From the NCBI GenBank assembly GCA_905235835.1, contig CAJONQ010000006.1, positions 17,003 through 81,002 on the forward strand: a stretch of 64,000 nt of DNA. The letters are read 5' to 3'. Position numbers and translations under genes: made by a program. Numbering within the stretch: the first letter of the stretch is position 1; every line of letters begins with the position of its first letter. The stretch comes from an uncultured Prevotella sp. Lineage in GTDB: Bacteria; Bacteroidota; Bacteroidia; Bacteroidales; Bacteroidaceae. The notes under the pieces were generated by a model, which did no database searches, was not told where the DNA came from, and worked only from the letters and a program-made list of their open reading frames with translations. Shown one piece after another: positions 1-9,500 of this stretch.

Positions 1-517
1 CATAGCGGGGTGGGGAGAAATGATCGTCACTCAGAGCGATGGGCTTTGTGGTGTCACCGTCAGGATAGAACGTGATAAACGGGGCTGGTTGCGGTGCAGG
101 CAGCAGGTCGCTCCAAGGGTCGAGGCATGGCTCGCTGAGGTTAATGGTCGCCAGTTTCGTTCCGTCTGTTGCGATGATATCGCAACCCACATAACGCAAA
201 GGCTTCCGCTTCACCTCTGGTGCCATGAGTAGCATGTCATCATTATCCGTCATCTTATCATCGGTCATCGTGGTAAACAGACGGATGATATGAGGCTCAT
301 AAGCACGGATAACCAGGTCATAACTCAGTTGCTCTGCATCAGTATCTGGTGCCATGTCCTCTTGGTTTTTCTGTCGCTGATAAGGAATCGTCACGACAAT
401 ATCTCCGTCTCGCTCCACGATCTTCGTAGGTGCATAGGCTTTCCATAAAGCTTCGTCCCTTTGCAGTGTCGGGTCGAAGTCCATGAAGTCAAAAAGATGG
501 TAGTTGGTTTGTTTCAT
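1..517 (-). CDS. N-terminal part of a large carbohydrate-active enzyme, possibly GH31-like; truncated by the window edge
   Basis: Open frame on the minus strand from ATG (CAT at 515-517) through codon 2-4 with no stop: MKQTNYHLFDFMDFDPTLQRDEALWKAYAPTKIVERDGDIVVTIPYQRQKNQ...LVIRAYEPHIIRLFTT...DDHFSPPRY. Missing from the ORF track because it is incomplete. Overlaps the stop of the upstream gene by 4 bp. Confidence 0.6.
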   Translation of the reverse strand, partial: MKQTNYHLFDFMDFDPTLQRDEALWKAYAPTKIVERDGDIVVTIPYQRQKNQEDMAPDTDAEQLSYDLVIRAYEPHIIRLFTTMTDDKMTDNDDMLLMAPEVKRKPLRYVGCDIIATDGTKLATINLSEPCLDPWSDLLPAPQPAPFITFYPDGDTTKPIALSDDHFSPPRY

Positions 518-2019
518 TGTTTGAATATAAGGTTAGGACCAGGATGGTTATCGCCTATCTCATCACGTCGGATGGGACGACCTTCGGTCTTATTGTTTTC
601 TATGGTAAACCCGTCAGTCCGTGCGTCGAGGTAGATGCAGAACCCACGGTAGTTGGTAGCGTATGGGGCAGGGAAAGGCTGTGCTATCTCATTGTCCCTG
701 ATACTGGAATGCGGTTGGTTGGACAGCGTGTAGATGCCCCCTGCGTCATAGAGTTGGTGGGCATAGTCACTTATCTTGTTTTTGATGATATGATTGTTCC
801 GCATACCAGTGTCAAGAGGTGTCCATCCCCAACCGATGCAGATACCGCTGTAATTGGTATGGGTGACCCAATTCTCGCTGATGGTGCAGTCTTGGACATA
901 CCCAAAACCAATGGCGACAGCCCCCCAGTCCTCTTCACTGCACCAGAAGAAGTTATTGCCATATACCTTGATATTCTTGCAACGTTCGGCAAGATGAGTA
1001 TAAGGACGGTGCACCTCCATCGGACTCTCCGCAAAAGAACCTGCCATGACAGCAGTGCCACCGATATGCTCAAATCCACACCCAGTAACGGTACAGTCAC
1101 TGACATGATCTACAAAGTCAAGGGCGGTGGCTGCGAGATGATGGAAAAGAATACCGTCGAAATGAACATGATGGGCATTCCTGACAGTGACGGCACTGAC
1201 AGGACGCTCCACCCAAGCCAGGTTCTCCAATCCGTCATCCCATGGCAATCCTGGGTTCTCTTTCAGTTTATAGGCGTCAAGAAGAGGAAAACCACCTTGC
1301 AGGGTGACATGTCCTTTATGCAAAGGGCGGTTCCAGCAGGTATTCTCTATAGTGAGATCTTTAAAATTGACGTAGTCCGCACCGTCAACAATCACTAATT
1401 GCTCAATACCGTCACGCTGTTCTGTCGTTCGCAATAGGAAACTGCTATTGCCTCGCTCACCTCCAATGACAGGTTGTGGCCATGGATGCTCAAATTCCAG
1501 GCGGCTCTCTGGCTCCATGAAGGAGACGATGGTCTTGTCGCCTTTCACTTGCATGTCCTTGACACGAAGGATGGCGATTGCCCAGCGCTGGTGAACCACC
1601 ATTTCAAGATTCTTTGTTTCCAAAACCTCTTTCGGAGGAGTCGGGATGGTGATCGTCCTACCTGTCGTGTTGAAGTCGATCATGCGCTCCATCCCTTCTT
1701 TGGGGAAAAGCTGGATGTGTTGCTGTTTAATATCCCCACAGATGATAGTATGGGTATACTCCTCACCACGAATCAGGAGTGGTGAGTCTTCCGTACCACT
1801 ATCCTCAGGGCGTAGGAACAAAGGCTCGTTCATGTAGTATCGTCCTTTCTTTAAGGTAATCGTGATACCTCCTTGGCATTGCGGATTATTGGTACGTCGC
1901 CATTCACGTGCTTTCCGTAAAGCCTCGTGCAGACTTTCACCAGGGTTTACGACAATCTCACCTGCATGGGATAGATGGGCGACTAATATCAGAAGTATAG
2001 CGGTTAGCAAATGTTTCAT
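514..2019 (-). CDS. Secreted right-handed parallel beta-helix protein (GH141-like / pectate-lyase-fold)
   Basis: 501 aa with signal peptide (MKHLLTAILLILVAHLSHAGE). 'PGESLHEALRKAREWRR...ITITLKKGRYYMNEPLFLRPEDSGT' matches the 575-aa paralogue at 36050-37777. Confidence 0.75.
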   Translation of the reverse strand: MKHLLTAILLILVAHLSHAGEIVVNPGESLHEALRKAREWRRTNNPQCQGGITITLKKGRYYMNEPLFLRPEDSGTEDSPLLIRGEEYTHTIICGDIKQQHIQLFPKEGMERMIDFNTTGRTITIPTPPKEVLETKNLEMVVHQRWAIAILRVKDMQVKGDKTIVSFMEPESRLEFEHPWPQPVIGGERGNSSFLLRTTEQRDGIEQLVIVDGADYVNFKDLTIENTCWNRPLHKGHVTLQGGFPLLDAYKLKENPGLPWDDGLENLAWVERPVSAVTVRNAHHVHFDGILFHHLAATALDFVDHVSDCTVTGCGFEHIGGTAVMAGSFAESPMEVHRPYTHLAERCKNIKVYGNNFFWCSEEDWGAVAIGFGYVQDCTISENWVTHTNYSGICIGWGWTPLDTGMRNNHIIKNKISDYAHQLYDAGGIYTLSNQPHSSIRDNEIAQPFPAPYATNYRGFCIYLDARTDGFTIENNKTEGRPIRRDEIGDNHPGPNLIFKQ

Positions 2020-2112
2020 ATTCTAAAGACGTGAAAAACCCTGAAATGTCACCACTATGGATAGTGACAAAATGCATGTTTTTTCGTCTTTAATTAAAAT
2101 AAGGAGAAGCAG

Positions 2113-3120
2113 ATGAAGCAGAATATGAGACAATGGGTGGCTGATGTCATCCAACGGAAAGAGGTCACAGCATTGCCTGTGATGACCCATCCTGGTATCG
2201 AGATGAATGGTAATACCGTGCGACAGGCTGTTAGCAACGGACGTGTCCATTATGAGGCTGTACAGACATTGACGAAACGTTATCCTACTGTCGCCGCTGC
2301 TACTATCATGGATTTGACGACTGAGGCAGAGGCTTTTGGTGCGGAGATAGCCTTCAGCGACATCGCTGTACCGGCGGTTGTAGGTCATAGTCTGTCCAAT
2401 GCGGAGGATATCAATAAGTTGGAGATACCTTCTCTCTCCCAAGGACGTATCCCTGCCTATCTGAAGGCAAACCTTCTTGCGGCACGTGCCATTACGGATC
2501 GTCCTGTCTTTGCCGGATGTATAGGACCATATTCGTTAGCTGGTCGTCTTTATGACATGTCTGAGTTGATGATGCTGATTTATGAGAACCCTGATGCCGC
2601 ACATCAACTTCTGAGTAAATGTACGATGTTTATCAAGAAATATTGTCAGGCATTGAAACAGACAGGGGTAGGGGGCGTGATGATGGCGGAGCCTGCCGCT
2701 GGATTATTGTCAGATGAGGACTGCAAGATTTTCTCTTCTGAGTATGTCCGTTATATTGTCGATCAGGTGCAGTCTGATGATTTCTTGGTGATTCTTCATA
2801 ACTGTGGTAATACGGGGCATTGTACAAAGGCGATGGTAAGCACAGGTGCTGCTGCTTATCATTTTGGTAATAAGTGCCTGATGGAAGAGGTCATCCGTGA
2901 TGTGCCGCCTACGGCACTTGCCATGGGTAATATTGATCCTGTCTCTGTCTTTAAGGACGGTACTCCAGAACTGATGCGCAAGAAAGTGATTGACTTATTG
3001 GAGAAGATGAGGGATTACCCTAACTTTGTACTTTCCAGTGGATGTGATACTCCTCCGCATACGCCACAAGCTAACGTAGATGCCTTCTTTGAGGCATTGG
3101 ATGAGTTTAACAAACAATGA
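2113..3120 (+). CDS. UroD/MtaA-MtbA-family corrinoid:acceptor methyltransferase-like protein
   Basis: 335 aa, uroporphyrinogen-decarboxylase fold signatures (VFAGCIGPYSLAGRL, ILHNCGNTGHC, LAMGNIDPVSVFKDGT, FVLSSGCDTPPHTPQANVDAFFEA). No signal peptide. Confidence 0.8.
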   Translation: MKQNMRQWVADVIQRKEVTALPVMTHPGIEMNGNTVRQAVSNGRVHYEAVQTLTKRYPTVAAATIMDLTTEAEAFGAEIAFSDIAVPAVVGHSLSNAEDINKLEIPSLSQGRIPAYLKANLLAARAITDRPVFAGCIGPYSLAGRLYDMSELMMLIYENPDAAHQLLSKCTMFIKKYCQALKQTGVGGVMMAEPAAGLLSDEDCKIFSSEYVRYIVDQVQSDDFLVILHNCGNTGHCTKAMVSTGAAAYHFGNKCLMEEVIRDVPPTALAMGNIDPVSVFKDGTPELMRKKVIDLLEKMRDYPNFVLSSGCDTPPHTPQANVDAFFEALDEFNKQ

Positions 3121-3770
3121 CGGAGAAGACACTGACTTACGACCAGTTGGCAATAACCCTTGCTGATGTCTATGAGCAGATGGGGTACCATGGTGTGTCA
3201 CCTGATGAGGCAACACAACGGGAGACAAACCTTATTATCGAGGAGGTTCGTCGGTGGTTACGTCCGCAATTCTGCTATCAGGTCGTCAAACAGCAGCCTG
3301 CCTTCGACATGGGTAAGATTATCCTGCGCCAACTGCGAGGCTCTGCGGCTTATGCTCTTTTTGTATGTACAAGTGGTACGGAGTATGAGGCATATCAGCA
3401 GCGACTCAAAGAACAAGGTGATATGGTACGTGTCTATATCGCTGATGCGCTCGGCTCTGTCATTGCAGAGCATTGTGCCGACCAGATGGAGGTTACGCTG
3501 CAAGAGAATATAGACAAATTGGGTTGGCGACATACCAACCGTTTCTCCCCCGGCTATTGTGGGTGGCATGTCTCCCAACAGCAATTACTCTTTCCTTTGT
3601 TTGAAGGACATACTTGTGGAGTCAGACTTACAGACTCTTCCCTGATGGTACCAATCAAGAGTGTCAGTGGTATCATCGGACTAGGTCCACAGGTCAAGTA
3701 CATGGACTATACCTGTGGACTCTGTGATTTCCAACAGTGTTACAAGCGGAAGTTAAAGCTTCCCCAATAA
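3117..3770 (+). CDS. Stand-alone vitamin B12-dependent methionine synthase (MetH) reactivation-domain-like protein
   Basis: 217 aa with MetH activation motif 'NRFSPGYCGWHVSQQQLLFPLFEGHTCGVRLTDSSLMVPIKSVSGIIGLGPQVKYMDYTCGLCDFQQC'. 4-bp overlap with the upstream gene. Confidence 0.85.
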   Translation: MTEKTLTYDQLAITLADVYEQMGYHGVSPDEATQRETNLIIEEVRRWLRPQFCYQVVKQQPAFDMGKIILRQLRGSAAYALFVCTSGTEYEAYQQRLKEQGDMVRVYIADALGSVIAEHCADQMEVTLQENIDKLGWRHTNRFSPGYCGWHVSQQQLLFPLFEGHTCGVRLTDSSLMVPIKSVSGIIGLGPQVKYMDYTCGLCDFQQCYKRKLKLPQ

Positions 3771-6584
3771 CTGCTTTGCCACAGTGACTGCGGAGTTGGC
3801 ATTATCACTGTAACCATCAGCACCTATCTCATCAGCAAAACCCTGAGTGACGGGGGCTCCGCCTACCATGACTTTCACTTGGTTGCGGATGCCTGCTGCC
3901 TCTAAGGCATCGATGACCTCCTTCATATAGCCCATCGTTGTGGTGAGCAAAGCACTCATACACAGGATATCTGGTTGATTCTCCTTGACAGCTTGGATGA
4001 AGGTGTCGGCAGAAACATCAATACCAATATTGACCACCTCGAAGCCACAGCCTTCCAACATAGAGGCTACCAGGTTCTTGCCAATGTCGTGCAGGTCGCC
4101 TTTAACAGTACCGATGACCACCTTGCCTAATGAGGTACTTGCAGTACCAGCCATCATCGGTTTCAAAATTTCCAAGGCTGCCTTCATCGCCCGTCCTGCC
4201 ATCAGCAACTGGGGAACAAACGCCTTTCCGTCCTGGAAACGCCTACCTACCTCACTCATAGCACGAATCATCTGACCGTTAATGAGGTCTTGTGGGGCTA
4301 TATTCTGGTCAATAGCCTCTCGTGTCGCAGTGGCGGCATCATTGCTCTTACCTTCGAGGATGGCGTTATAAAGGCGTTCTTCTGGGGAGGGGACAACTTC
4401 ACTAGGGGAACTAGTATGACTAGAAGAACTAGGAATACTAGATATACTAGAAGAACTAGGAATACTAGTTAATCCAGCACCTTCCCCTGGAATCAACGGA
4501 GAAAGGTATAATCCCTTAACTGGCTCTACGGCTTGTGCCATCAGACGGATATGGGCATCCGTCGTACCACAGCAGCCACCGATGATATTCAGACAGTGAT
4601 GCTCTAATAATTGCCATACATCAGCAAGCAGCTTCTCTGGTGTCTTGATATATTGCCCTTTCGCATCAGGCATGCCGGCATTGGGGTAGAGACTTACTTT
4701 CGTACCATATTGGGCAAGCTGGCAAACCAGTGGTGTCATCTTCTGTACGTCAGAGAGACAGTTGATACCGATAGAGAAGGGCTTGATGGTGAGTCCTTCC
4801 AAGAATTCGGGAATGCTCTGTCCCATCATATTATGTCCGTCAGGGGTAGAGACAGAGAAACTTAGCATAATAGGAAGATGAGGAGCAATATGCTGGGCTG
4901 CCTCAATAGCGATACGGGCATTCTCCACATCGAAGATGGTCTCTATGAGTAAGGCATCGACACCCCCTTCGGCAAGTGCTTTCATCTGTTCCTCATAGGC
5001 TTCGCTCAACACTTCCTTGGACAGGGGGACCCCAGAGGTGGCAACGGATGTGGTACGACTGGTCGGACCAATACTACCCACCACATATCGCGGTTTCTCT
5101 GGTGATGAATACTCCTCAGCAACCTCACGTGCTATTTGGGCAGCGGCAAGATTCATCTCACGGCAGTAGTCCTGCATACCGAAGTCACCCATGGAGATAC
5201 GTTGTGCGTTGAACGTATTGGTCTCGATGATGTCGGCTCCTGCCTCTAAGTATTTGCGATGAATATCCCGGACGATGAACGGACAGGTCAGTGACAGCAC
5301 GTCATTACAGCCTTTCAGGTCGTAATCATGATGGGCAAAACGTGCTCCGCGGAAATCCTCCTCACGTAATTGGTATTGTTGTATCATCGTACCCATGGCA
5401 CCATCGAGTACAAGGATACGGTCTGTGGGGAACTCAGCCTTGGACTGCTTAACGGGTTCTTCAGGTGACTCAACGAGACGGATAATCTCCCTTACCTCGT
5501 CATCCACCTCATCGTGGCTCTGGTATTCCTCAATGATACGCATCGCCTGTTCCACTTCTCGTTCGTTATGGAAATCCATCTCCAGATGGACACCGTCACC
5601 TCCGATATTGTCAAGCAGTGGACGTAACTCATCAAGGGTTACCCAGCATGCCATGATACTCTTGCCATGTGCAAGGATCTTCTTGTAGAGGTCATACCAT
5701 TTCGGACTACCTCCTTGTGGCTCACCAACACCAGGTGTCCATTGGATAGCATTCAGTTCCTTGATTTCCAGTAGGGCATCCAGATGGTGCATGGCTCCCA
5801 CGCCGTCCAAATGATAGAGGGTGTAGTCAATTTTCTGGCATTGCTCACGGATAAACGGCTGTACGAAGCGGCGATAATCGTCAACACTAATCATCGTGGA
5901 GATATCGCTTTGCAGTTTCGACATCTTGCCCGGAGCCCATGAGGAGAAATAGCAGAATGCCATCTCGTCGCCCTCACGGATAATATCGTAGAGCTCATCG
6001 AATACCAGGAAATAGATATCGTTAATCTGTTGCATCTGGTGTTCCAGCACCTCAGGTTGCATCACCGTGTCAAGGAGAACCTTATCAGTACCTTTGATGG
6101 CAGCGAGAACATCGAGTCCCTCCATCAGGTCAGGCATACCCACATAGTAATGTCCTTGTGCCTTCTGCTTACATGCCTTCAGTAATTCTTTATGCAGCAG
6201 GTAGTTCGGATGGTTGGGGTTGAAGACGATATCGTCTTTGTAGTTAGGGTCAGGATGAATCCAGATAGTATCCTCACCGCCCTCGAACACACCACCAAGG
6301 ATAGCGGCAAGCGAGCCAGGACCTAATTGGGTGTTGGCGACGGGTAACATGTCAGCCATCAGACTGGAATGTGCCACATACCAGTCCAGATACTCCGCAC
6401 GCCACTGGGGGTCAAACCATTTCTGGTTTAAGTCACGGGGTGCTGGTGGCATTGGAATATCCGCATGTGGCTTTACTCCCTCTTGGAAGTGCTCCCACAT
6501 ATTCAGGATAATCCCTTTGTGGTTCCACCAGTTGATGTATCGTTTCTTTGTTTCTTCTAGATTCGGTTTCCAAGTATTCATCAT
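3753..6584 (-). CDS. Three-domain fusion: UroD-like methyltransferase + homocysteine S-methyltransferase + B12-binding corrinoid domain
   Basis: 943 aa. N-term UroD-like (about 1-370); HMT domain 'ILVLDGAMGTMIQQYQL...GINCLSD...IIGGCCGTTDAHI' with Zn-cysteine motifs; C-term corrinoid domain 'GKVVIGTVKGDLHDIGKNLVASMLEGCGFEVVNIGIDV' (DxHxxG). No folate-binding domain. Ser-rich linker before the B12 domain. Confidence 0.88.
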   Translation of the reverse strand: MMNTWKPNLEETKKRYINWWNHKGIILNMWEHFQEGVKPHADIPMPPAPRDLNQKWFDPQWRAEYLDWYVAHSSLMADMLPVANTQLGPGSLAAILGGVFEGGEDTIWIHPDPNYKDDIVFNPNHPNYLLHKELLKACKQKAQGHYYVGMPDLMEGLDVLAAIKGTDKVLLDTVMQPEVLEHQMQQINDIYFLVFDELYDIIREGDEMAFCYFSSWAPGKMSKLQSDISTMISVDDYRRFVQPFIREQCQKIDYTLYHLDGVGAMHHLDALLEIKELNAIQWTPGVGEPQGGSPKWYDLYKKILAHGKSIMACWVTLDELRPLLDNIGGDGVHLEMDFHNEREVEQAMRIIEEYQSHDEVDDEVREIIRLVESPEEPVKQSKAEFPTDRILVLDGAMGTMIQQYQLREEDFRGARFAHHDYDLKGCNDVLSLTCPFIVRDIHRKYLEAGADIIETNTFNAQRISMGDFGMQDYCREMNLAAAQIAREVAEEYSSPEKPRYVVGSIGPTSRTTSVATSGVPLSKEVLSEAYEEQMKALAEGGVDALLIETIFDVENARIAIEAAQHIAPHLPIMLSFSVSTPDGHNMMGQSIPEFLEGLTIKPFSIGINCLSDVQKMTPLVCQLAQYGTKVSLYPNAGMPDAKGQYIKTPEKLLADVWQLLEHHCLNIIGGCCGTTDAHIRLMAQAVEPVKGLYLSPLIPGEGAGLTSIPSSSSISSIPSSSSHTSSPSEVVPSPEERLYNAILEGKSNDAATATREAIDQNIAPQDLINGQMIRAMSEVGRRFQDGKAFVPQLLMAGRAMKAALEILKPMMAGTASTSLGKVVIGTVKGDLHDIGKNLVASMLEGCGFEVVNIGIDVSADTFIQAVKENQPDILCMSALLTTTMGYMKEVIDALEAAGIRNQVKVMVGGAPVTQGFADEIGADGYSDNANSAVTVAKQLLGKL
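4402..4468. repeat. 9-bp tandem repeat with CTAG in every unit (8 units), coding for the Ser-rich interdomain linker
   Basis: CTAG starts at 4402, 4411, 4420, 4429, 4438, 4447, 4456, 4465, an exact 9-bp period. Encodes TSI-PSS-SSI-SSI-PSS-SSH-TSS-PSE on the minus strand. Confidence 0.95.
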
Positions 6585-6589
6585 ATATA

Positions 6590-9500
6590 TTATTTGTTGA
6601 TTTGTTCTTTTAAGGTATGTTGTCCCTCCCTGATGATCTTTGTCTGTCCACTATAAGGGAGTCGGACGGTTGCTTCCCGATGAATGGGAATCTCTGCGTT
6701 TAACACGAAAGTATCGCCCTCCAAATGCCAATCGACCTTGACATCGTCCATTTTCCCCCGGCACCAAGTGAGGTCACCTACGGGATGAGGTGCTATTGTA
6801 AGGTGTTCTCCCTCTCGCCAGATACCTAAGAAATAAGGTATAAGCAGGTTATTCAGATGTCCCATCATGAAATGATTCATAGAGGCACCGAACTCTGGGT
6901 TCCATTGTTCCGTCAGCGTAGTGTGTCCGAGTTTAATCTGATAGCCGTAACCAGGAACATCGTAATGGTTCAGCATCTTATAAAGCTGTTCCTGTTGTCC
7001 ATGATGGATAAGGGCGTTAAACAGATAGCGATTGCCAACGTCACCCGTTGTCAGACGGTCGCCATGGGCGTGAATATCGTTAATCAGTTGTTGTAATACA
7101 GCCTCACGGTCTCCTTCTGGTATGAGATCCATCTCAAGGGCTATGGCTTGTGCACACTGACTGCCTGTGGCATACTGGTGGGTAGCAGGATGGTAGAACT
7201 CCTTAATGAAGGCGGTCTTGATACTGTCGGCACGTGCTTCCTCCATTAAATGATTCCACCAATAGTAATGTGCTGTTGAAACAAGTGCCATAGGTGTGTT
7301 CTGGGCAAAGCCCGCACGCCCTGGTCCGTAGTCGTACCAGTCGCCCAGTCCCTGCCGAAGGATATAGCAAGAGTCCTGCGTTGCCAGATAATCTACATAG
7401 CGTTTCATCTGCGGACGATAGCGATGGATGAGTTTATCGTCGCCATAGAACGCTTGATAGAGGAACGGTAGGGCAATGAAAGCACCTCCCCATTCTGGTG
7501 ACTCCAAGAAGGGAGGAGCCCAAGAGCCCTCGAAAATAACGTAGTTGGGTGCTATCTCAGGTAAGGCGCCATTGGGATATTGCGCATCGGCGATGTTCTG
7601 CATGGTCTGTTCTATCATCGCCCGACAGTCGTAATTGGCTAAGAGTCCCTCACCATTCAGCCAGTCTTGTTCCAGCCATCCTAACTTCTCACGATGGGGA
7701 CAATCCGTCCATACTGACTGCCAGTTGGAGCGAATAGCACGGTCAATCAGGCGGTAAGCGTCATTAAAGAGAGGATTGGAACATTCAAAGTCACCAGTCT
7801 TCGAGGCGGAATTGTAGACGAAGCACGACTCGATGTTTTTCAATACGTCTAAATCCCCCTCTACTTGCAGATAGCGATAACCATAATATGAGAAGCGGGG
7901 ATGCCATGTCTCTTTTTCACCTTTTAATATATAAGTATAATCATGTGGACGACCTGTCTGCTTCTGATTGACCAGTTCCTCTTTGGTCAGTGTCTCACTG
8001 GGTGTCAGTCTCAGCCATTGTCCTCGTTTTCCTTGGACGGTAATTTCGGGGAATCCAGCAAGGTTCTGTCCCATATCGAGCACTAATACGGAGTCTTTCC
8101 TGACGGTATCCCTCACGGAATAGCGTTCCATGATCTTCACAGGTTTTGCTATCTGCTGGCGGAGGACACCCTTGGGTGCTTCCTGAATGACAACAGGATG
8201 CCAGTCTGTCGGGTTCTCTAATCGCGCATCATAGTCTTCACCTCCATAAATACTGTTGAAGGTGATAGGGGATAGTGCCCATTGCCATTGCTCATCGCTG
8301 ACGATATCCTCTGTCTTTCCGTCATCATACTCAATGTGCATACGGAATAATAAGGTGGGAGGACCGAACGATATCTTCATCTTGGCATAGCGAAGTCCCT
8401 GTTCGTTGTAGAAACCATTACCCAGAAGTACTTGGATGGTGTGATGGCTGATAGCTGATGGCAGATGGCTGATATAAGATGTGACATCGTATGTGTTATA
8501 AAAGATGCTCTTGTCATAGTCACTCCATAGTGGTGCAAAGCATGCGTCGCCCACCTTCTTTCCGTTGATGGAGAGTTCATAGAACCCTAATCCTACAATA
8601 GAGACGGTTGCCTTAAACACTTTCCCTTTGGGGCAGAACTCTTTCCGCAGCAGGATACTTCGTTGACTCAGTGTGTCCACCTTCTTCCATGCCTCTTTCA
8701 CCAAGGGCTCTTTCAACTTAGCACCAGTGTAGTTACGACCCTCCGGCAGGTGAGCGTCTTGACGGGTAATGGCACCAATCCACTTGGCATTCTGAGGCTC
8801 ATCTATATCATCCGAGTAATCAACCCCATCAATGTCATAAGTGATCTTACCATTTTTTATTTTCGCATCGACACAACGTTGTCCGGAGAGATATAGACGG
8901 AAGCGACAGTTCCACTCATGATTCCATGCAGGGAAGAGAATTGGATTGTGATCGAGGTCTTCCTGCAACAGCATCTCTTGCAGACCAATCATACCGGCTC
9001 CCCCTCTGTTATGGTCTGGAGCCCAGTCGAAACCAGGATCCCAGAAGGCAGGGAAACGATAGGGACCGTTGCCCAACTTCTCCGTATTCAGACGTATCGC
9101 CTCGTCAGTCATCCCTAAGCATGCAGCCCAGATATTGTCTTGTTTCCATCCTTTCGTACTACGCATTTCCTTGGCATGCGGATCTTTGAGATAGGTATTA
9201 CGGGCAATATCAAGGTGTGGTCGTCCCAATCCATAGATACGCCAAGGGAAGACAGGGTATAGTTGAGGTGTCTCCGTGTTCTGTATCCGTTCCCAACTAA
9301 CAGCAGGGGCTATACAGGTGTCACCGTCTATCACCTGGAGAGGAATCTCGGGAAGGGTAGAATCATCGCAACCTGTCTCGATAAGATAATCCTTTAATGC
9401 CTGCAGGGCAGCGACAGTACTGGAGGGATTGCGTGCCATCTTGTAGGTCTCACAGCCCGATCCAGGATAGATATCAAGGTTAGGGTAGTGGTTGGCGAAG

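Noticed and set aside
517-1398. 293-aa plus-strand ORF (and similar long antisense ORFs, e.g. 25545-25913, 26154-26867, 33006-33553, 44398-45201, 47964-48746, 55991-56674)
   Set aside because: Antisense to well-supported minus-strand enzymes; no recognisable domain or promoter context; consistent with codon-bias shadow ORFs.
2020-2112. Cobalamin riboswitch controlling the corrinoid genes
   Set aside because: The intergenic gap is 93 bp and no B12-box-like sequence was recognised; too short for a full cobalamin aptamer.
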